The notes: generated from the letters alone by a model not told the origin. 64,000 nt of DNA from Azospirillaceae bacterium (GCA_035645145.1 DASQNC010000068.1:107336-171335), one strand, 5' to 3'. Counted from the stretch's first letter, positions 1 through 9,655 are shown. Numbers and translations: made by a program.

Positions 1-1331
1 TCCTGCGCGGCTACCCGCACACGCTGCTGATCGTCAGCCACGACCGCGACCTCCTGAACGCCGTCCCCACCACGACGGTCCATCTGGACCAGATGAAGCT
101 CACCGCCTACGCGGGTGGCTTCGACCAGTTCGAACGCACCCGCCGTGCCAACCTGGAGCGGCTGGAGGCCCTGCGCACCAAGCAGGAACAGCAGCGCCGG
201 CACATGCAGGCGTTCGTCGACCGGTTCCGCTACAAGGCATCGAAGGCCCGTCAGGCGCAGAGTCGGATCAAGGCGCTCGAACGCATGCAGCCGATCGCCG
301 AGGTGCTGGGCGAAACGCCGGTCCGGTTCGACTTCCCCTCGCCCGGCCCCGTGGCGCCGCCGCTGATCACGCTGGATCGCGTTGCCATTGGCTATGGGGA
401 TCGTCCGGTCCTCCGGAACATCGGCCTGCGGATCGACCCCGACGACCGCATTGCACTGCTGGGGGCGAACGGCAACGGCAAGTCCACGCTGATCAAGCTG
501 CTGGCGGGACGCTTGGCCCCGATGTCGGGGGAGATGCATCGGCCGGGCAAGCTGAAGATCGGGTATTTCGCGCAGCATCAGGCGGACGAGTTCGACCTGT
601 CCGCCACCGCACTGGCCTTTACCGCGCGGCACATGCCCGATGCGCCCGAGGAAAAGGTGCGCGCCCACCTCGGCCGATTCGGCTTTCCCCAGGACCGGGC
701 GGAAACCCGGATCGGCGACATGTCCGGCGGGGAAAAGGCGCGGCTGCTGTTCGCCCTGATGAGCCGCGAGGCGCCGCACATCCTGCTGCTGGACGAGCCG
801 ACCAACCACCTGGACATCCAAAGCCGCGAGGCGCTGGTCGAGGCGATCAACGGATTCGAGGGCGCCGTCATCGTCATCAGCCACGATCCCCACCTGATCC
901 GCCTGACCGCGGACCGGCTGTGGCTGGTCGCGGACGGCACCGCCAAACCGTTCGACGGCGACCTCGAGGACTACGAGCGGCTATTGCTGGACCAGCGCCG
1001 GACGGAACGGGCCGAGGGGCGCGACGGCCAGGCCGCGGGTCCGAACCGGCGCGACCAGCGGCGCAACGCGGCCGAACTGCGTGCGCAACTGGCGCCTTTG
1101 CGCAAGGCCGCACAGGACGCCGAGAAGCTGGTCGACCGGCTCACGGCGCAGCGCAAAACCCTGTCCGACCGCTTGGCGGATCCCGCCCTCTACGCCGGAC
1201 CGGCCGACGCGGTCACCCGCCTCCAGATCGAGTTGGGGGAGCTGGACAAGCGTTTGGCGGACGCCGAGGAAACGTGGCTATCGGCGCAAGAAGCGCTTGA
1301 GTCCGCGGCCGCGGAGCTGGGTGCGGCGTAA
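1..1331 (+). CDS. ABC-F family ATPase, 3' part (5' end off the window)
   Basis: About 442 residues are visible, with the first full codon at 3. The sequence opens in the last part of a first ATPase domain (H-loop LIVSHDRD). A charged linker of roughly 80 residues follows, then a complete second ATPase domain with Walker A GANGNGKST, signature MSGGEKAR, Walker B LLLDEPTNHLD and H-loop VISHD. The last 100 residues are highly charged and probably form a coiled coil. Two ATPase domains with no membrane segment define the ABC-F family, soluble proteins that act on the ribosome in translation or antibiotic protection. The C-terminal coiled coil recalls Uup/YheS, but the exact subfamily cannot be fixed without the N-terminus. 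Confidence 0.9.
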   Translation, partial: LRGYPHTLLIVSHDRDLLNAVPTTTVHLDQMKLTAYAGGFDQFERTRRANLERLEALRTKQEQQRRHMQAFVDRFRYKASKARQAQSRIKALERMQPIAEVLGETPVRFDFPSPGPVAPPLITLDRVAIGYGDRPVLRNIGLRIDPDDRIALLGANGNGKSTLIKLLAGRLAPMSGEMHRPGKLKIGYFAQHQADEFDLSATALAFTARHMPDAPEEKVRAHLGRFGFPQDRAETRIGDMSGGEKARLLFALMSREAPHILLLDEPTNHLDIQSREALVEAINGFEGAVIVISHDPHLIRLTADRLWLVADGTAKPFDGDLEDYERLLLDQRRTERAEGRDGQAAGPNRRDQRRNAAELRAQLAPLRKAAQDAEKLVDRLTAQRKTLSDRLADPALYAGPADAVTRLQIELGELDKRLADAEETWLSAQEALESAAAELGAA

Positions 1332-1421
1332 TCGAACGCACGTCATATGCAAGTTCATGCCTTGGAACATTCGCGTTTTGCTGCCATTTAGGCCGCGAGC
1401 ACCGCTGCAAAGGCACGAGTG

Positions 1422-2027
1422 ATGACGCTGCACGTCCCGAACACGCAATCTCGCGCGCCGAGCAACACGCCCTCGGCGGCCGCGCTGTTCTTCAAGCGCT
1501 GGATCGCGAACCCGCTCAGCATGGGTTCGGTGACCCCTTCGTCCGCGACCCTGCGCCGGCACATCGCGCGCAACGTGATCTGCGGCGACGACGAGATCGT
1601 CGTGGAATTCGGCGGTGGCACCGGCGCCATCACCCAGGGCCTGCTTGAGAACGGCATTCCGTCCAGCAAGCTCTACACCCTCGAGATCGACGGCGAGCTG
1701 GCCAACTACCTGCGCGCCCACTTCCCGACGGTCAACATCGTCGAGGGCGATGCGCGGCAGGCGGACGCCCTGATCCCGGCGCAGTATGTCGGCAAGGTCG
1801 GGACCGTGGTGGTCGGCATTCCCATGGTGATGCTGCCGCTCGACCTCCAGCGCGAGATCGTCGACGCGATCTTCCGCATCATGCCGGCGGGCCGCCGCTT
1901 CCTGCTCTACACCTATTGCATCAACTCGCCCCTGCCGACCGAGAAGCTGGGCCTGAAGGCGGAGCGTCTGGTGTGGACGCCGCTGAACATCCCGCCGGCA
2001 TCGGTCTTCGCCTACTCCAAGGCGTAA
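1422..2027 (+). CDS. pmtA: Phospholipid N-methyltransferase, Sinorhizobium PmtA type
   Basis: A 201-residue SAM-dependent methyltransferase. Motif I reads VVEFGGGTGAIT near residue 60, with an acidic strand-2 end (TLEID) and a GDAR segment after it. The N-terminal pattern FFKRWIANPLSMGSVTPSS is characteristic of Sinorhizobium-type PmtA, which methylates phosphatidylethanolamine stepwise towards phosphatidylcholine at the membrane. Related RsmA-like methyltransferases share motif I but lack the NLPY motif here, as this protein does. ATG at 1422 is preferred, although GTG at 1419 is directly in front of it. The ribosome site is weak (AAAGG). The gene stands alone and converges with the next SDR gene. 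The substrate is inferred from family resemblance. Confidence 0.75.
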   Translation: MTLHVPNTQSRAPSNTPSAAALFFKRWIANPLSMGSVTPSSATLRRHIARNVICGDDEIVVEFGGGTGAITQGLLENGIPSSKLYTLEIDGELANYLRAHFPTVNIVEGDARQADALIPAQYVGKVGTVVVGIPMVMLPLDLQREIVDAIFRIMPAGRRFLLYTYCINSPLPTEKLGLKAERLVWTPLNIPPASVFAYSKA

Positions 2028-2066
2028 CCCCGCCCCGACCTCCCGCACTCTGCCCAACCCCTGCCG

Positions 2067-2828
2067 TCAGGTCTTCCGCGGCAGGGCGCGCAGGATCATC
2101 TCGGTCCAGGACGGCGGAACCACGCCGATCGCCCATGCCATGGCATAGGACGGCCACGGAAAGGCGATCCGTGGCCGTCCCCGCTCCAGCCCCTTGGCAA
2201 TGATGCGCGCAGCCCGGTCGGCGGTCATCAGGAACGGCATGGGAAAGCGGTTCACCGCGGTTATCCGGCTTTCCACGAAGCCGGGGCAAACCACGCTCAC
2301 CTCGACGCCGTCCCCCCAAAGTTCGCCGCGCAACGCTTCGCCATAGATCCGCACGGCCGCCTTCGAAGCACAATAGGCGGGGGCACCGGGAAATCCCCGG
2401 AACCCGGCGAGCGACGACACGATCGCAAGTTGGCCGCGCCGCCGCGCCCGCATGGCCGGGATCAGCGGATGCAGGGTGTTCAGCACACCATCGACATTCA
2501 CCTGGAGAATGCGCCGGGCCTGCGCCTCGCTTTCCGTGCCCTGTCCCGATCCGGCGGAGATGCCGGCATTGGCGACGCACAGGTCCACGGGTGCTGCCGC
2601 GTCGATGTCGGCCAGCCATGCCGCCATCGCGCCCCGGTCGGCGACATCGACCTGCGCGGTACGCACACGGGCACCGAGGGCGGCGCATCGGGCCGCCACA
2701 CCGGCCAGCCGATCCGGGTCGCGCCCGGTCAGGGCCAGATCCACCCCCGGCCGGGCGTAGAACCGGGCCAACGCCTCGCCGATGCCGCTGGATCCGCCGG
2801 TGATGACAATGGAAGTCGGGTTGCGCAT
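2067..2828 (-). CDS. SDR family oxidoreductase
   Basis: A classical short-chain dehydrogenase of 253 residues. It has the nucleotide-binding TGGSSGIG motif at the very start, a VANAGIS motif near residue 80, and the catalytic pair in YCASK. ATG at 2828 puts the Rossmann glycines at the usual distance from the N-terminus, whereas a GTG at 2855 would add nine unneeded residues. The lone gene converges with pmtA and is divergent from yicC. The substrate cannot be read from the sequence. The PxxWTEMILRALPRK tail may touch the membrane, but that is a guess. Confidence 0.85.
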   Translation of the reverse strand: MRNPTSIVITGGSSGIGEALARFYARPGVDLALTGRDPDRLAGVAARCAALGARVRTAQVDVADRGAMAAWLADIDAAAPVDLCVANAGISAGSGQGTESEAQARRILQVNVDGVLNTLHPLIPAMRARRRGQLAIVSSLAGFRGFPGAPAYCASKAAVRIYGEALRGELWGDGVEVSVVCPGFVESRITAVNRFPMPFLMTADRAARIIAKGLERGRPRIAFPWPSYAMAWAIGVVPPSWTEMILRALPRKT

Positions 2829-2920
2829 GGCGGTCCGGCGGTCGCTTATCGGCACGAATCTTGTTGGCGATGCGGGGGCGGGCTATAAGCCCCCACCCGG
2901 TGGGAGTTATCGAGGCAGCC

Positions 2921-3820
2921 TTGTCCAACCGCAGCATCGTGTCCAGCATGACGGGATTCGCCCGCGCCGAGGGCGCGGTGGATGCCCATGCCTGGGCCGT
3001 CGAAATCAAGAGCGTCAACGGGCGCGGCCTTGACGTGCGCTGCCGGCTGCCGGGCGGCCTCGACGCCCTGGAGCCCGTGGCCCGATCCCTTGCCACCCAG
3101 AAGCTGAAGCGCGGGAACGTCTCGATCACGGTGACACTCAACCGGACCACCGAGGGCGGCCAGATCCGCGTCAACCGGGCGCTCCTGGCCGAGTTGATCG
3201 CGGTCGCCCGGGAAATCGAAGGCATGGGCGCCGCGCCGCCCCGTGTCGATGCACTGCTGACGGTGCGCGGCGTCATCGAAAGCGGCAACGACGAATCCGA
3301 CACGCCGGAGCTGCGCGCCCGGCTGGAAGCGGCCGTCTCGAACGGCCTCGCGCAGGCCATGGACCAGCTTATCCAGGGACGAACCGCGGAGGGCCGGCAC
3401 TTGGCGGCCCTGCTGCACGGTCATATCGACGAGATCGAACGCCTGACGGCCGCGGCGGCGGCATCGGCAGCCGCGCAACCGGACGCGCTGCGGGCCCGCC
3501 TGAAGGCGCAACTGGACGAGATCCTGGGCGCGGCCGCATCGGTCCCCGAAGAACGGCTGGCCCAGGAATTGGCACTGGCGGTCGGACGGAGCGACGTTCG
3601 GGAGGAACTCGACCGTCTCCGCGCCCATGTGGATGGCGCACGGACGCTGCTGGCCGAGGGCGGCGCCATCGGGCGGCGGTTCGATTTCCTGTGCCAGGAA
3701 TTCAATCGCGAAGCCAATACGCTCTGCTCGAAGTCGGCCGATGTGGCGCTCACCCGCATCGGGCTCGATCTCAAGGCCGCCATCGAGCAGTTGCGCGAAC
3801 AGGTTCAGAACGTGGAATGA
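2921..3820 (+). CDS. YicC/YloC family endoribonuclease
   Basis: Carries the family's N-terminal SSMTGFAR motif and its C-terminal signature with FDFLCQEFNREANTLCSKS, covering the YicC-N and DUF1732 regions. YicC proteins are cytoplasmic ribonucleases implicated in small-RNA and mRNA turnover. The start is uncertain: TTG at 2921 has a GAGG eight bases upstream, GTG at 2939 and ATG at 2948 are alternatives, and the conserved region begins at the ATG. The stop overlaps the gmk start by four bases (ATGA), so the two are translationally coupled. The yicC-gmk pair is conserved across proteobacteria. Confidence 0.88.
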   Translation: MSNRSIVSSMTGFARAEGAVDAHAWAVEIKSVNGRGLDVRCRLPGGLDALEPVARSLATQKLKRGNVSITVTLNRTTEGGQIRVNRALLAELIAVAREIEGMGAAPPRVDALLTVRGVIESGNDESDTPELRARLEAAVSNGLAQAMDQLIQGRTAEGRHLAALLHGHIDEIERLTAAAAASAAAQPDALRARLKAQLDEILGAAASVPEERLAQELALAVGRSDVREELDRLRAHVDGARTLLAEGGAIGRRFDFLCQEFNREANTLCSKSADVALTRIGLDLKAAIEQLREQVQNVE

Positions 3821-4500
3821 CCCCCGCGACCCTTCAACCCGAAGTCATCCACGCCGGCGTCGGCGCCAGCGGCCCCATCGCACGGCGCGGCCTGATGCTC
3901 GTGCTGTCCTCGCCGTCGGGCGCGGGCAAGACGTCGATCTCGCGCCGTCTGCTCGAACGCCATCCCGACCTGACCATGTCGGTGTCGGTCACCACGCGCC
4001 AGAAGCGGCCGGGCGAGGTGGACGGCGTCCACTACCACTTCATCCAACAGGACGTGTTCGACGGCATGGTCGCCGCGGGCGAGCTGATGGAATACGCCCA
4101 AGTGTTCGGGCGCAGCTACGGGACCCCTCGGGCGCCGGTTGAAGCCGCCCTGGGCGCCGGCAAGGATGTGCTGTTCGACATCGACTGGCAGGGCACCCAG
4201 CAGCTCGCCGCACGGGCGGGCGAGGATCTGGTGTCGGTGTTCATCCTGCCCCCCTCGGCGGAGGAGCTTGAACGCCGCCTGCGCGGACGGGCACAGGACA
4301 GCAACGAGGAGATCACGCGGCGCATGTCCAAGGCGTCGAACGAGATCAGCCACTGGCCCGAATACGAATACGTGATCCTGAACCGCGACCTGGATGAGAG
4401 CGTCGCCCAGGTGGAAGCCATCCTGACCGCCGAACGGCTGCGCCGCCGTCGGCAGGTCGGGTTGATGGACTTCGTCCGGAACCTCCGCGCGGGGCTCTGA
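3817..4500 (+). CDS. gmk: Guanylate kinase
   Basis: A 227-residue enzyme that phosphorylates GMP to GDP with ATP in the cytoplasm. The P-loop is SSPSGAGKTS near residue 32. The GMP-binding guanylate kinase signature TTRQKRPGEVDGVHYHF follows near residue 65, and the lid region is arginine-rich (RRLRGRAQDS). The length is slightly above the usual 205 because of a 25-residue N-terminal extension before the P-loop. The start is set by the ATGA overlap with yicC. The gene converges with rsmA, and a hairpin lies between the two stops. Confidence 0.96.
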   Translation: MTPATLQPEVIHAGVGASGPIARRGLMLVLSSPSGAGKTSISRRLLERHPDLTMSVSVTTRQKRPGEVDGVHYHFIQQDVFDGMVAAGELMEYAQVFGRSYGTPRAPVEAALGAGKDVLFDIDWQGTQQLAARAGEDLVSVFILPPSAEELERRLRGRAQDSNEEITRRMSKASNEISHWPEYEYVILNRDLDESVAQVEAILTAERLRRRRQVGLMDFVRNLRAGL

Positions 4501-4507
4501 TCCCACC

Positions 4508-4536
4508 CGCCGTTCCCGCCGGCTGCGGGGACGGCG
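4508..4536. terminator. Bidirectional hairpin between gmk and rsmA
   Basis: Twelve-base-pair stem with one G-T wobble (arms 4508-4519 and 4525-4536, loop CGGCT) between the converging stops of gmk and rsmA. No U-run is present on either side, so it is a probable rather than a canonical terminator. Confidence 0.5.
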
Positions 4537-4539
4537 CGT

Positions 4540-5475
4540 TCAACAATCGGATTGGGGGTCGGACGGTGGGCCGGACGGTGGGCCGGGCACGGGACCCGAC
4601 GGAACCTGCCGTGCCGCCTTCGGCCTACGGGCGGCGTGGGCACGGGCGATGGCGGCGAAGCCGGACACGTCGACCTCCTCCGCACGCATGGTGGGCTGAA
4701 GGCCGGCCTCCGCGATCAGCGCCTCGGCATCGCCGAGCGGCTTCAGGCTTTGGCGCAGCATCTTGCGGCGCTGCCCGAACGCCGCCGCCGTGACGGCTTC
4801 GAACGCCTCCCACGGGGCCGGCTCGGGTGCCGCGCGCGGCGTCAGGTGGACCACGGCCGAATTCACCTTCGGCGGCGGCGTGAACGCCCGCGCGGGCAGG
4901 TTGAAAAGCACCCGGGCATCGGCCCGCCACTGGGCGATCACCGACAGGCGCCCATACGCCTTGCTGCCGGGCTTGGCGACGATGCGATCCGCCACCTCCT
5001 GCTGGAACATGAGCGTCAGCGAGCGGTAGGCGTCGAGCCGGCGGAGCCACCCCAGCAGAAGCAGGGTCCCGACATTGTAGGGCAGGTTCGCCACCACCGC
5101 GCGCGGCGCCGGCAGGCTTTCGGCCCCATCGAACCCCAAGGCGTCCGCCTCGACCAGCCGCAGCCGTCCGGAATAAGCGGCCGCCACGTCCTGAAGGGCC
5201 TCGATGCAACGGCTGTCGCGCTCGACCGCGACCACCTCGCGGGCGTCGCTTTCCAACAGGGCGCGGGTCAGCCCGCCCGGTCCCGGCCCGACCTCCAGCA
5301 CCGAGACACCGTTCAGATCGCCCGCCGCGCGGACAATCCGGCGGGTGAGGTTCAGGTCCAGAAGGAAGTGCTGGCCGAGCGACTTGCGCGCGTCGAGGCC
5401 GTGGCGGGCGATGACCTCGCGCAGCGGCGGAAGCGCGCCCTCCCCGGCCGCGGCGTCAGATCCGGGTATCGACAT
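4540..5475 (-). CDS. rsmA: 16S rRNA dimethyladenosine transferase RsmA (KsgA)
   Basis: This enzyme dimethylates the two adjacent adenines in the 3' loop of 16S rRNA with SAM late in 30S assembly. Visible motifs are [10 protein letters not shown] near residue 32, motif [12 protein letters not shown], and the catalytic motif [10 protein letters not shown]. At 311 residues it is longer than the usual 270-290 because of a Pro/Ser-rich tail holding a tandem GPPS repeat that is encoded by two copies of a 12-base unit. The start overlaps the surA stop by 20 bases, so the two are coupled. pdxA, the usual gene between surA and rsmA, is missing. Confidence 0.96.
   Translation of the reverse strand: MSIPGSDAAAGEGALPPLREVIARHGLDARKSLGQHFLLDLNLTRRIVRAAGDLNGVSVLEVGPGPGGLTRALLESDAREVVAVERDSRCIEALQDVAAAYSGRLRLVEADALGFDGAESLPAPRAVVANLPYNVGTLLLLGWLRRLDAYRSLTLMFQQEVADRIVAKPGSKAYGRLSVIAQWRADARVLFNLPARAFTPPPKVNSAVVHLTPRAAPEPAPWEAFEAVTAAAFGQRRKMLRQSLKPLGDAEALIAEAGLQPTMRAEEVDVSGFAAIARAHAARRPKAARQVPSGPVPGPPSGPPSDPQSDC
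4561..4584. repeat. Two tandem copies of a 12-base unit in the rsmA tail
   Basis: GGACGGTGGGCC occurs twice back to back, in frame, and encodes GPPS-GPPS at the RsmA C-terminus. A copy-number change would alter the tail without a frameshift. Confidence 0.8.
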
Positions 5476-6823
5476 AAGCCGCGCGCCGCAAATCGCGCAA
5501 CAGGCGCCGGGTCAGCATTTCCAGCCGCTCCGCGCCGATCCGCATGGCGACCTTCTCGCGGTCGGGCGTGGCGCTGGTGTTGTCCACCCGGTCGCAGAGC
5601 GCCACGATCTGGAAGCCGTCCGGCGTCCGCAGCACGGGCGAAGTCTGGCCCGGCTCCAGCCCCTGGATCAGACGCACCAACTCGGGCGAAAGCTGCCCGA
5701 CGCGGGACCGGTTCTCCGGCGAAATCGTCGCCCCGGCCCCCTTGACGGCCGCATCGGCCGCGGCACAGTTCCCGACCTTGGCGCGCAGGTTTTCCAGCTT
5801 GTCCGAGAACGAGAGGATTTCGAAGGCATCAAGGGCTTCGGGCGGCTTCAGCGTGACAATGCGCAACGACACTTCGATGTCGTTCGGATCGCTGGCGGAA
5901 ACCTTCCGCCGGTCGCGCAGATAAAGGATGTGCCAACCCGTGGCGGACCGGACCGGCGGCGAGATCATGCCGGGCTGGAGCCGCGGCAGCACCTCGTCCA
6001 GCTCCTCCGGCAATTGCCCCTGCTGAACCCAGCCGAGTTCCCCGCCGTTGGCCGCGCCGGCCGATTGCGAGAACTGGCGTGCCACCTGGACGAAGGGCGC
6101 CCCGCCGCGCATCTGGTCCACCAGCCGGTCCGCGACCTGCCGCACGTCGTCGTCCTGCTCCGGCCGGTCGACCGACAGGAAGATTTCGTTCACCAGGTAC
6201 TCGGGCTTGCCGATGCTTTCGGTCAGCTGCTGGACGGCCGCATCGATGTCCTCGTCGCTCACCTGGACGTTCGGGCGCAGCCGCCGCTGCACCAGCTTCG
6301 ACCACAGCAGTGCGGACCGGACCTGGGCCTCCACCGCCGACATGGGGACCCGGTTCTGCCCCATCACCGCCTTGAACTGATCGACGTTCATACGGTTCTG
6401 GGCGGCGATCTGTTCGACCCCGCGCTTGACCTCGTCGGCGCTCACACTGACGTTCGCGCGCCGCGCCTCCTGCCGCTGCAACGTCTCGTCGATCAGGGTG
6501 CGCAGCACCTGCGGCCGGATGCGCTCGCGCGACTCCGGCGTATCCGGCAGGTTGGCGCCCAGGATCACCAGCCGCTCGCGTGCCGCCAGATCGGACAATG
6601 TGATGGGCTCGTCGTTCACCACCGCGGCGATCCGCTCGAGCGTCTGCCCACGGGGGGCGTCGGACGGCTGTTCCGCCTGGGGTTGGGGCCCGGGCTGTGC
6701 CGGCTGCGGCCGTTGCGGCGTCGAACGCGGCTGCTGGCCCAGGGCGGCCGACGGCAATGCGGATGTCGCCAAGACCGTGGCCAGAATGGCAACCGTGGCG
6801 GCTAGGAAGGTTTTACGCAACAT
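5456..6823 (-). CDS. surA: Periplasmic peptidyl-prolyl isomerase, SurA type
   Basis: A 455-residue periplasmic chaperone/isomerase for outer-membrane proteins. The N-terminus is a signal peptide ([11 protein letters not shown], hydrophobic to about residue 29), followed by a Pro/Gln-rich linker. The SurA N-terminal helical domain comes next ([14 protein letters not shown] near residue 68). A parvulin domain lies around residues 210-310 with [19 protein letters not shown] and [13 protein letters not shown] second, weaker parvulin-like segment is C-terminal. SurA helps fold LptD and porins, so its place in an lpt cluster makes sense, yet lptD is absent between lptG and surA. The gene is 78 bases downstream of lptG and overlaps rsmA. 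Confidence 0.9.
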   Translation of the reverse strand: MLRKTFLAATVAILATVLATSALPSAALGQQPRSTPQRPQPAQPGPQPQAEQPSDAPRGQTLERIAAVVNDEPITLSDLAARERLVILGANLPDTPESRERIRPQVLRTLIDETLQRQEARRANVSVSADEVKRGVEQIAAQNRMNVDQFKAVMGQNRVPMSAVEAQVRSALLWSKLVQRRLRPNVQVSDEDIDAAVQQLTESIGKPEYLVNEIFLSVDRPEQDDDVRQVADRLVDQMRGGAPFVQVARQFSQSAGAANGGELGWVQQGQLPEELDEVLPRLQPGMISPPVRSATGWHILYLRDRRKVSASDPNDIEVSLRIVTLKPPEALDAFEILSFSDKLENLRAKVGNCAAADAAVKGAGATISPENRSRVGQLSPELVRLIQGLEPGQTSPVLRTPDGFQIVALCDRVDNTSATPDREKVAMRIGAERLEMLTRRLLRDLRRAAYVDTRI

Positions 6824-6901
6824 GGCGGAGACGCGATCCGGACGAACGAAGGCGGGGGAGTTTGGGAACGGGCGCGTTCCAGCGCAACCATCTCAACAAT
6901 T

Positions 6902-7990
6902 TCAACCATCCTCCAAGTGAAGGATGGCCGCCGTGCCGATGAGCAGGCCGGCCACGGCGGGGGCCCAGGCCGCCACCGCCACCGGCAGTGTTTCGGATCC
7001 GCCCAGAGCCAGGACGACGTCGCGGAGCAGGAACAGCAGGAAGCCGGTCGCCACCCCGGACACGATCATGAACATGGGGCTGCCGCGCCTGGAAAGCCTA
7101 AGGGTGAAGGCCGCAGCGAACAGCACCATGGCGGCGAACACCACCGGTTGGGTCAGCATGGACTGGTAGTGCAGGCGGTGGCGCAGCGCCGACAGTCCCG
7201 CGGCCTCCAACGACCGGATGAACTGCGGCAGATCCCAGAATCCGATCGTCTCGGGCGGGGCGAAGCTGCTTTCGATGCGTTCCATGGTCAGATCGGTGGG
7301 CAGACGGTAGATGTCGTGTCTGACCGATGGTCGCCCCGCTTCGTGCACCCAGGCGTCGCGAATCCGCCACGCGCCCGGTTCGAGGACCGCCCCCTGCCCT
7401 TCGATGCGCAGGCTCACCTGGTTGAACCCCCGGAGCACGATGACGGTGACCGGCTGCAACTCGCGCTCGGGACCCGTCATGGTCTCGGCATGGATCAGGG
7501 CCTGACTGGCCTCGTCCCGCTGGGACAGCCAGATGCCGGAGCGGCCCACCTCGATAAGGCTGCCGCGGCCTTGCAGGTACCGGCTCTCCAACTGCTCGAA
7601 CCGCCCGAGCATCAGGGCGCCCGTCGGATTGACGAACAGGATCTGCAGAACCCCCACCATGGCGGCGGCGGCCACCACCGGAGCCAGGAATTGCCAGGCC
7701 GAGATCCCGAACGCCCGCACCACGATCAGCTCACGCGAGCGCGTCATCTTCCAGAACAGGAACATCGCGGAGAACAGCACCGCGAACGGGAACATCTGGA
7801 AGCCGATCTCGGGCAGCTTGAGCACCGTCATCACCATGACGACGCCGACCGGCACGTCGCGGTTCGCGGCACGGCGCAGAAGTTCGACCCCGTCCAAAAG
7901 CATGACGAGGGCGAACAACCCCATAAGGGTCGCCAGGAACAGCAGCATGTACTGCCGGAACAGGTAGCGCGAGAGTGTGGCGGCGTTCAT
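6902..7990 (-). CDS. lptG: LPS export ABC transporter permease LptG
   Basis: A 362-residue inner-membrane permease of the LptB2FG lipopolysaccharide extractor. Three N-terminal membrane segments (residues about 12-33, 52-75, 95-118) precede a periplasmic beta-jellyroll region of about 150 residues, then three C-terminal segments ending in ILHLEDG, typical of LptG rather than LptF. Pattern LLDGVELLRRA and the MTRSRELIVVRAFGIS coupling helix fit the family. LptG works as a heterodimer with LptF, but no lptF is next to it. The upstream neighbour is the divergent pepA, 164 bases away. The partner must be encoded elsewhere. Confidence 0.88.
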   Translation of the reverse strand: MNAATLSRYLFRQYMLLFLATLMGLFALVMLLDGVELLRRAANRDVPVGVVMVMTVLKLPEIGFQMFPFAVLFSAMFLFWKMTRSRELIVVRAFGISAWQFLAPVVAAAAMVGVLQILFVNPTGALMLGRFEQLESRYLQGRGSLIEVGRSGIWLSQRDEASQALIHAETMTGPERELQPVTVIVLRGFNQVSLRIEGQGAVLEPGAWRIRDAWVHEAGRPSVRHDIYRLPTDLTMERIESSFAPPETIGFWDLPQFIRSLEAAGLSALRHRLHYQSMLTQPVVFAAMVLFAAAFTLRLSRRGSPMFMIVSGVATGFLLFLLRDVVLALGGSETLPVAVAAWAPAVAGLLIGTAAILHLEDG

Positions 7991-8035
7991 GCCCCGTGCT
8001 CTGCCGGGCGGTTCGGTCGCAGGGTCGGCCCCGGC

Positions 8036-8064
8036 TTGACAGCGCCAGCGGCCTGTTCTTTATC
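8036..8064 (+). promoter_or_regulatory. Possible sigma-70 promoter for pepA
   Basis: A perfect -35 box TTGACA (8036-8041) is followed, 17 bases on, by a poor -10 (TTTATC, 8059-8064). It lies in the divergent lptG/pepA spacer and points to pepA. Confidence 0.4.
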
Positions 8065-8154
8065 GCCCAGACGCGCACGCGACAACCCCGCCCAAGGCTG
8101 ACGCGGCTGCCCGCCGCAGGATGACGGGCCCGCCGACGCCTCGAAAGGACAATC

Positions 8155-9651
8155 ATGAAGATCAGCTTCGCCGATCCCGCGCTGCCCACCTCCGGTACGC
8201 TTGTCGCTTTCGCCACCGAGGAGCGGCAGTTGTCGTCCACCGCCCGCACACTGGACGAGCGTTCGGGCGGGCTCATCGCCCGCGCCATGGCCGGCGGCCG
8301 GTTCGCCGGCAAGGCGAACGAGCTGCTGCCGGTGACGTTGCCGGCCGGCCTGGGGCCGGACCAGGTCCTGCTGGTCGGTCTGGGCAAGGCGGAGAAGGCG
8401 GACGAAGCGGCGGCCCACGCGGCCGGCGGCACGGTGGTCGGGGCGCTGAACCGCGCCGGCCGGACGGAAGCGGCCGTGGCCTTGGACGCGGTTCCGGGCG
8501 CCAAGCTGTCGGCGGCGCAGATGGCGGCCGAGTTCGCCTTCGGCGCGCGGCTCGCCTCCTACCGTTTCGACAAGTACCGGACGAAGGAAAAGGCGGAGCA
8601 GAAGCCGAGCCTGCAGGCGCTCGCGATCGGCGTGCCCGAATCCGGGGCCGCGGGGAAGGCCTACCAGGATCTGGAAAAGGTCGCGGACGGCGTCTTCCTG
8701 ACCCGCGATCTGGTGAACGAACCCGGAAACGTCATCTACCCCGAGACCCTGGCCGAGCGTTGCCTTGAGCTGACCAAGCTGGGTGTCGAGGTCGGGATCC
8801 TCGACGAGACGCAGATGGCCACGCTCGGGATGGGCGCACTGCTGGGCGTCGCCCAGGGCAGCGACCGGCCGCCGCGGCTGATCGTCATGCGCTGGAACGG
8901 CGGGGCCAAGGGCGACAGGCCGGTGGCCTTCGTCGGCAAGGGCGTCACCTTCGACACCGGCGGCATCTCGCTGAAGCCCGGTCCCGGCATGTGGGACATG
9001 AAATTCGACATGGCCGGTGCCGCCGCCGTGATCGGCGCCATGGCCGCCCTCGCCGGACGCAAGGCCAAGGCCAACGTCGTCGCCGTGGTCGGCGCGGTCG
9101 AGAACATGCCGGGCAGCAATGCCCAGCGCCCGGGCGACATCGTGACCTCCATGTCCGGGCAGACCATCGAGGTCCTGAACACGGACGCCGAGGGCCGCCT
9201 CGTGCTGGCCGATGCCGTCTGGTACACGCAGGAAACCTTCAAGCCGCGCCTGATGGTCGACCTCGCCACCCTGACCGGCGCCATCCTGGTTGCGCTCGGC
9301 AACGAGCATGCCGGCCTGTTCGCCAACGACGACGCACTGGCCGACCAGCTGCTCGCGGCCGGCCGCAAGACCGGCGAAAAGCTGTGGCGGATGCCGCTGT
9401 CCGACGCCTACGACAAGATGATCGACGCCGATCAGGCGGACATCAAGAACATCGCCGGCGGGACGCGCGACGCCGGTTCGATCGTCGGGGCGCAGTTCAT
9501 CCAGCGCTTCACCAACGGCGTTCCGTGGGCGCACCTGGACGTGGCCGGCACCGTGTGGAGCAACAAGGACACGCCGACCGGTCCGAAGGGCGCGACCGGC
9601 TACGGCGTCCGGCTGCTCGACCGCTTCATCGCGGACAATTTCGAGGGCTGA
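8155..9651 (+). CDS. pepA: Leucyl aminopeptidase (M17, PepA)
   Basis: A cytosolic metallo-aminopeptidase of 498 residues with two metal ions. The C-terminal catalytic domain shows VGKGVTFDTGGISLKP, MKFDMAGAAAV and the family hallmark NTDAEGRLVLADA, which together supply the metal ligands and catalytic Lys and Arg. The N-terminal half is the variable M17 domain. AAAGGA stands seven bases before ATG 8155. pepA-holC is a widely conserved pair. holC follows with its own ribosome site inside the last codons of pepA. Confidence 0.96.
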   Translation: MKISFADPALPTSGTLVAFATEERQLSSTARTLDERSGGLIARAMAGGRFAGKANELLPVTLPAGLGPDQVLLVGLGKAEKADEAAAHAAGGTVVGALNRAGRTEAAVALDAVPGAKLSAAQMAAEFAFGARLASYRFDKYRTKEKAEQKPSLQALAIGVPESGAAGKAYQDLEKVADGVFLTRDLVNEPGNVIYPETLAERCLELTKLGVEVGILDETQMATLGMGALLGVAQGSDRPPRLIVMRWNGGAKGDRPVAFVGKGVTFDTGGISLKPGPGMWDMKFDMAGAAAVIGAMAALAGRKAKANVVAVVGAVENMPGSNAQRPGDIVTSMSGQTIEVLNTDAEGRLVLADAVWYTQETFKPRLMVDLATLTGAILVALGNEHAGLFANDDALADQLLAAGRKTGEKLWRMPLSDAYDKMIDADQADIKNIAGGTRDAGSIVGAQFIQRFTNGVPWAHLDVAGTVWSNKDTPTGPKGATGYGVRLLDRFIADNFEG

Positions 9652-9655
9652 CCGG

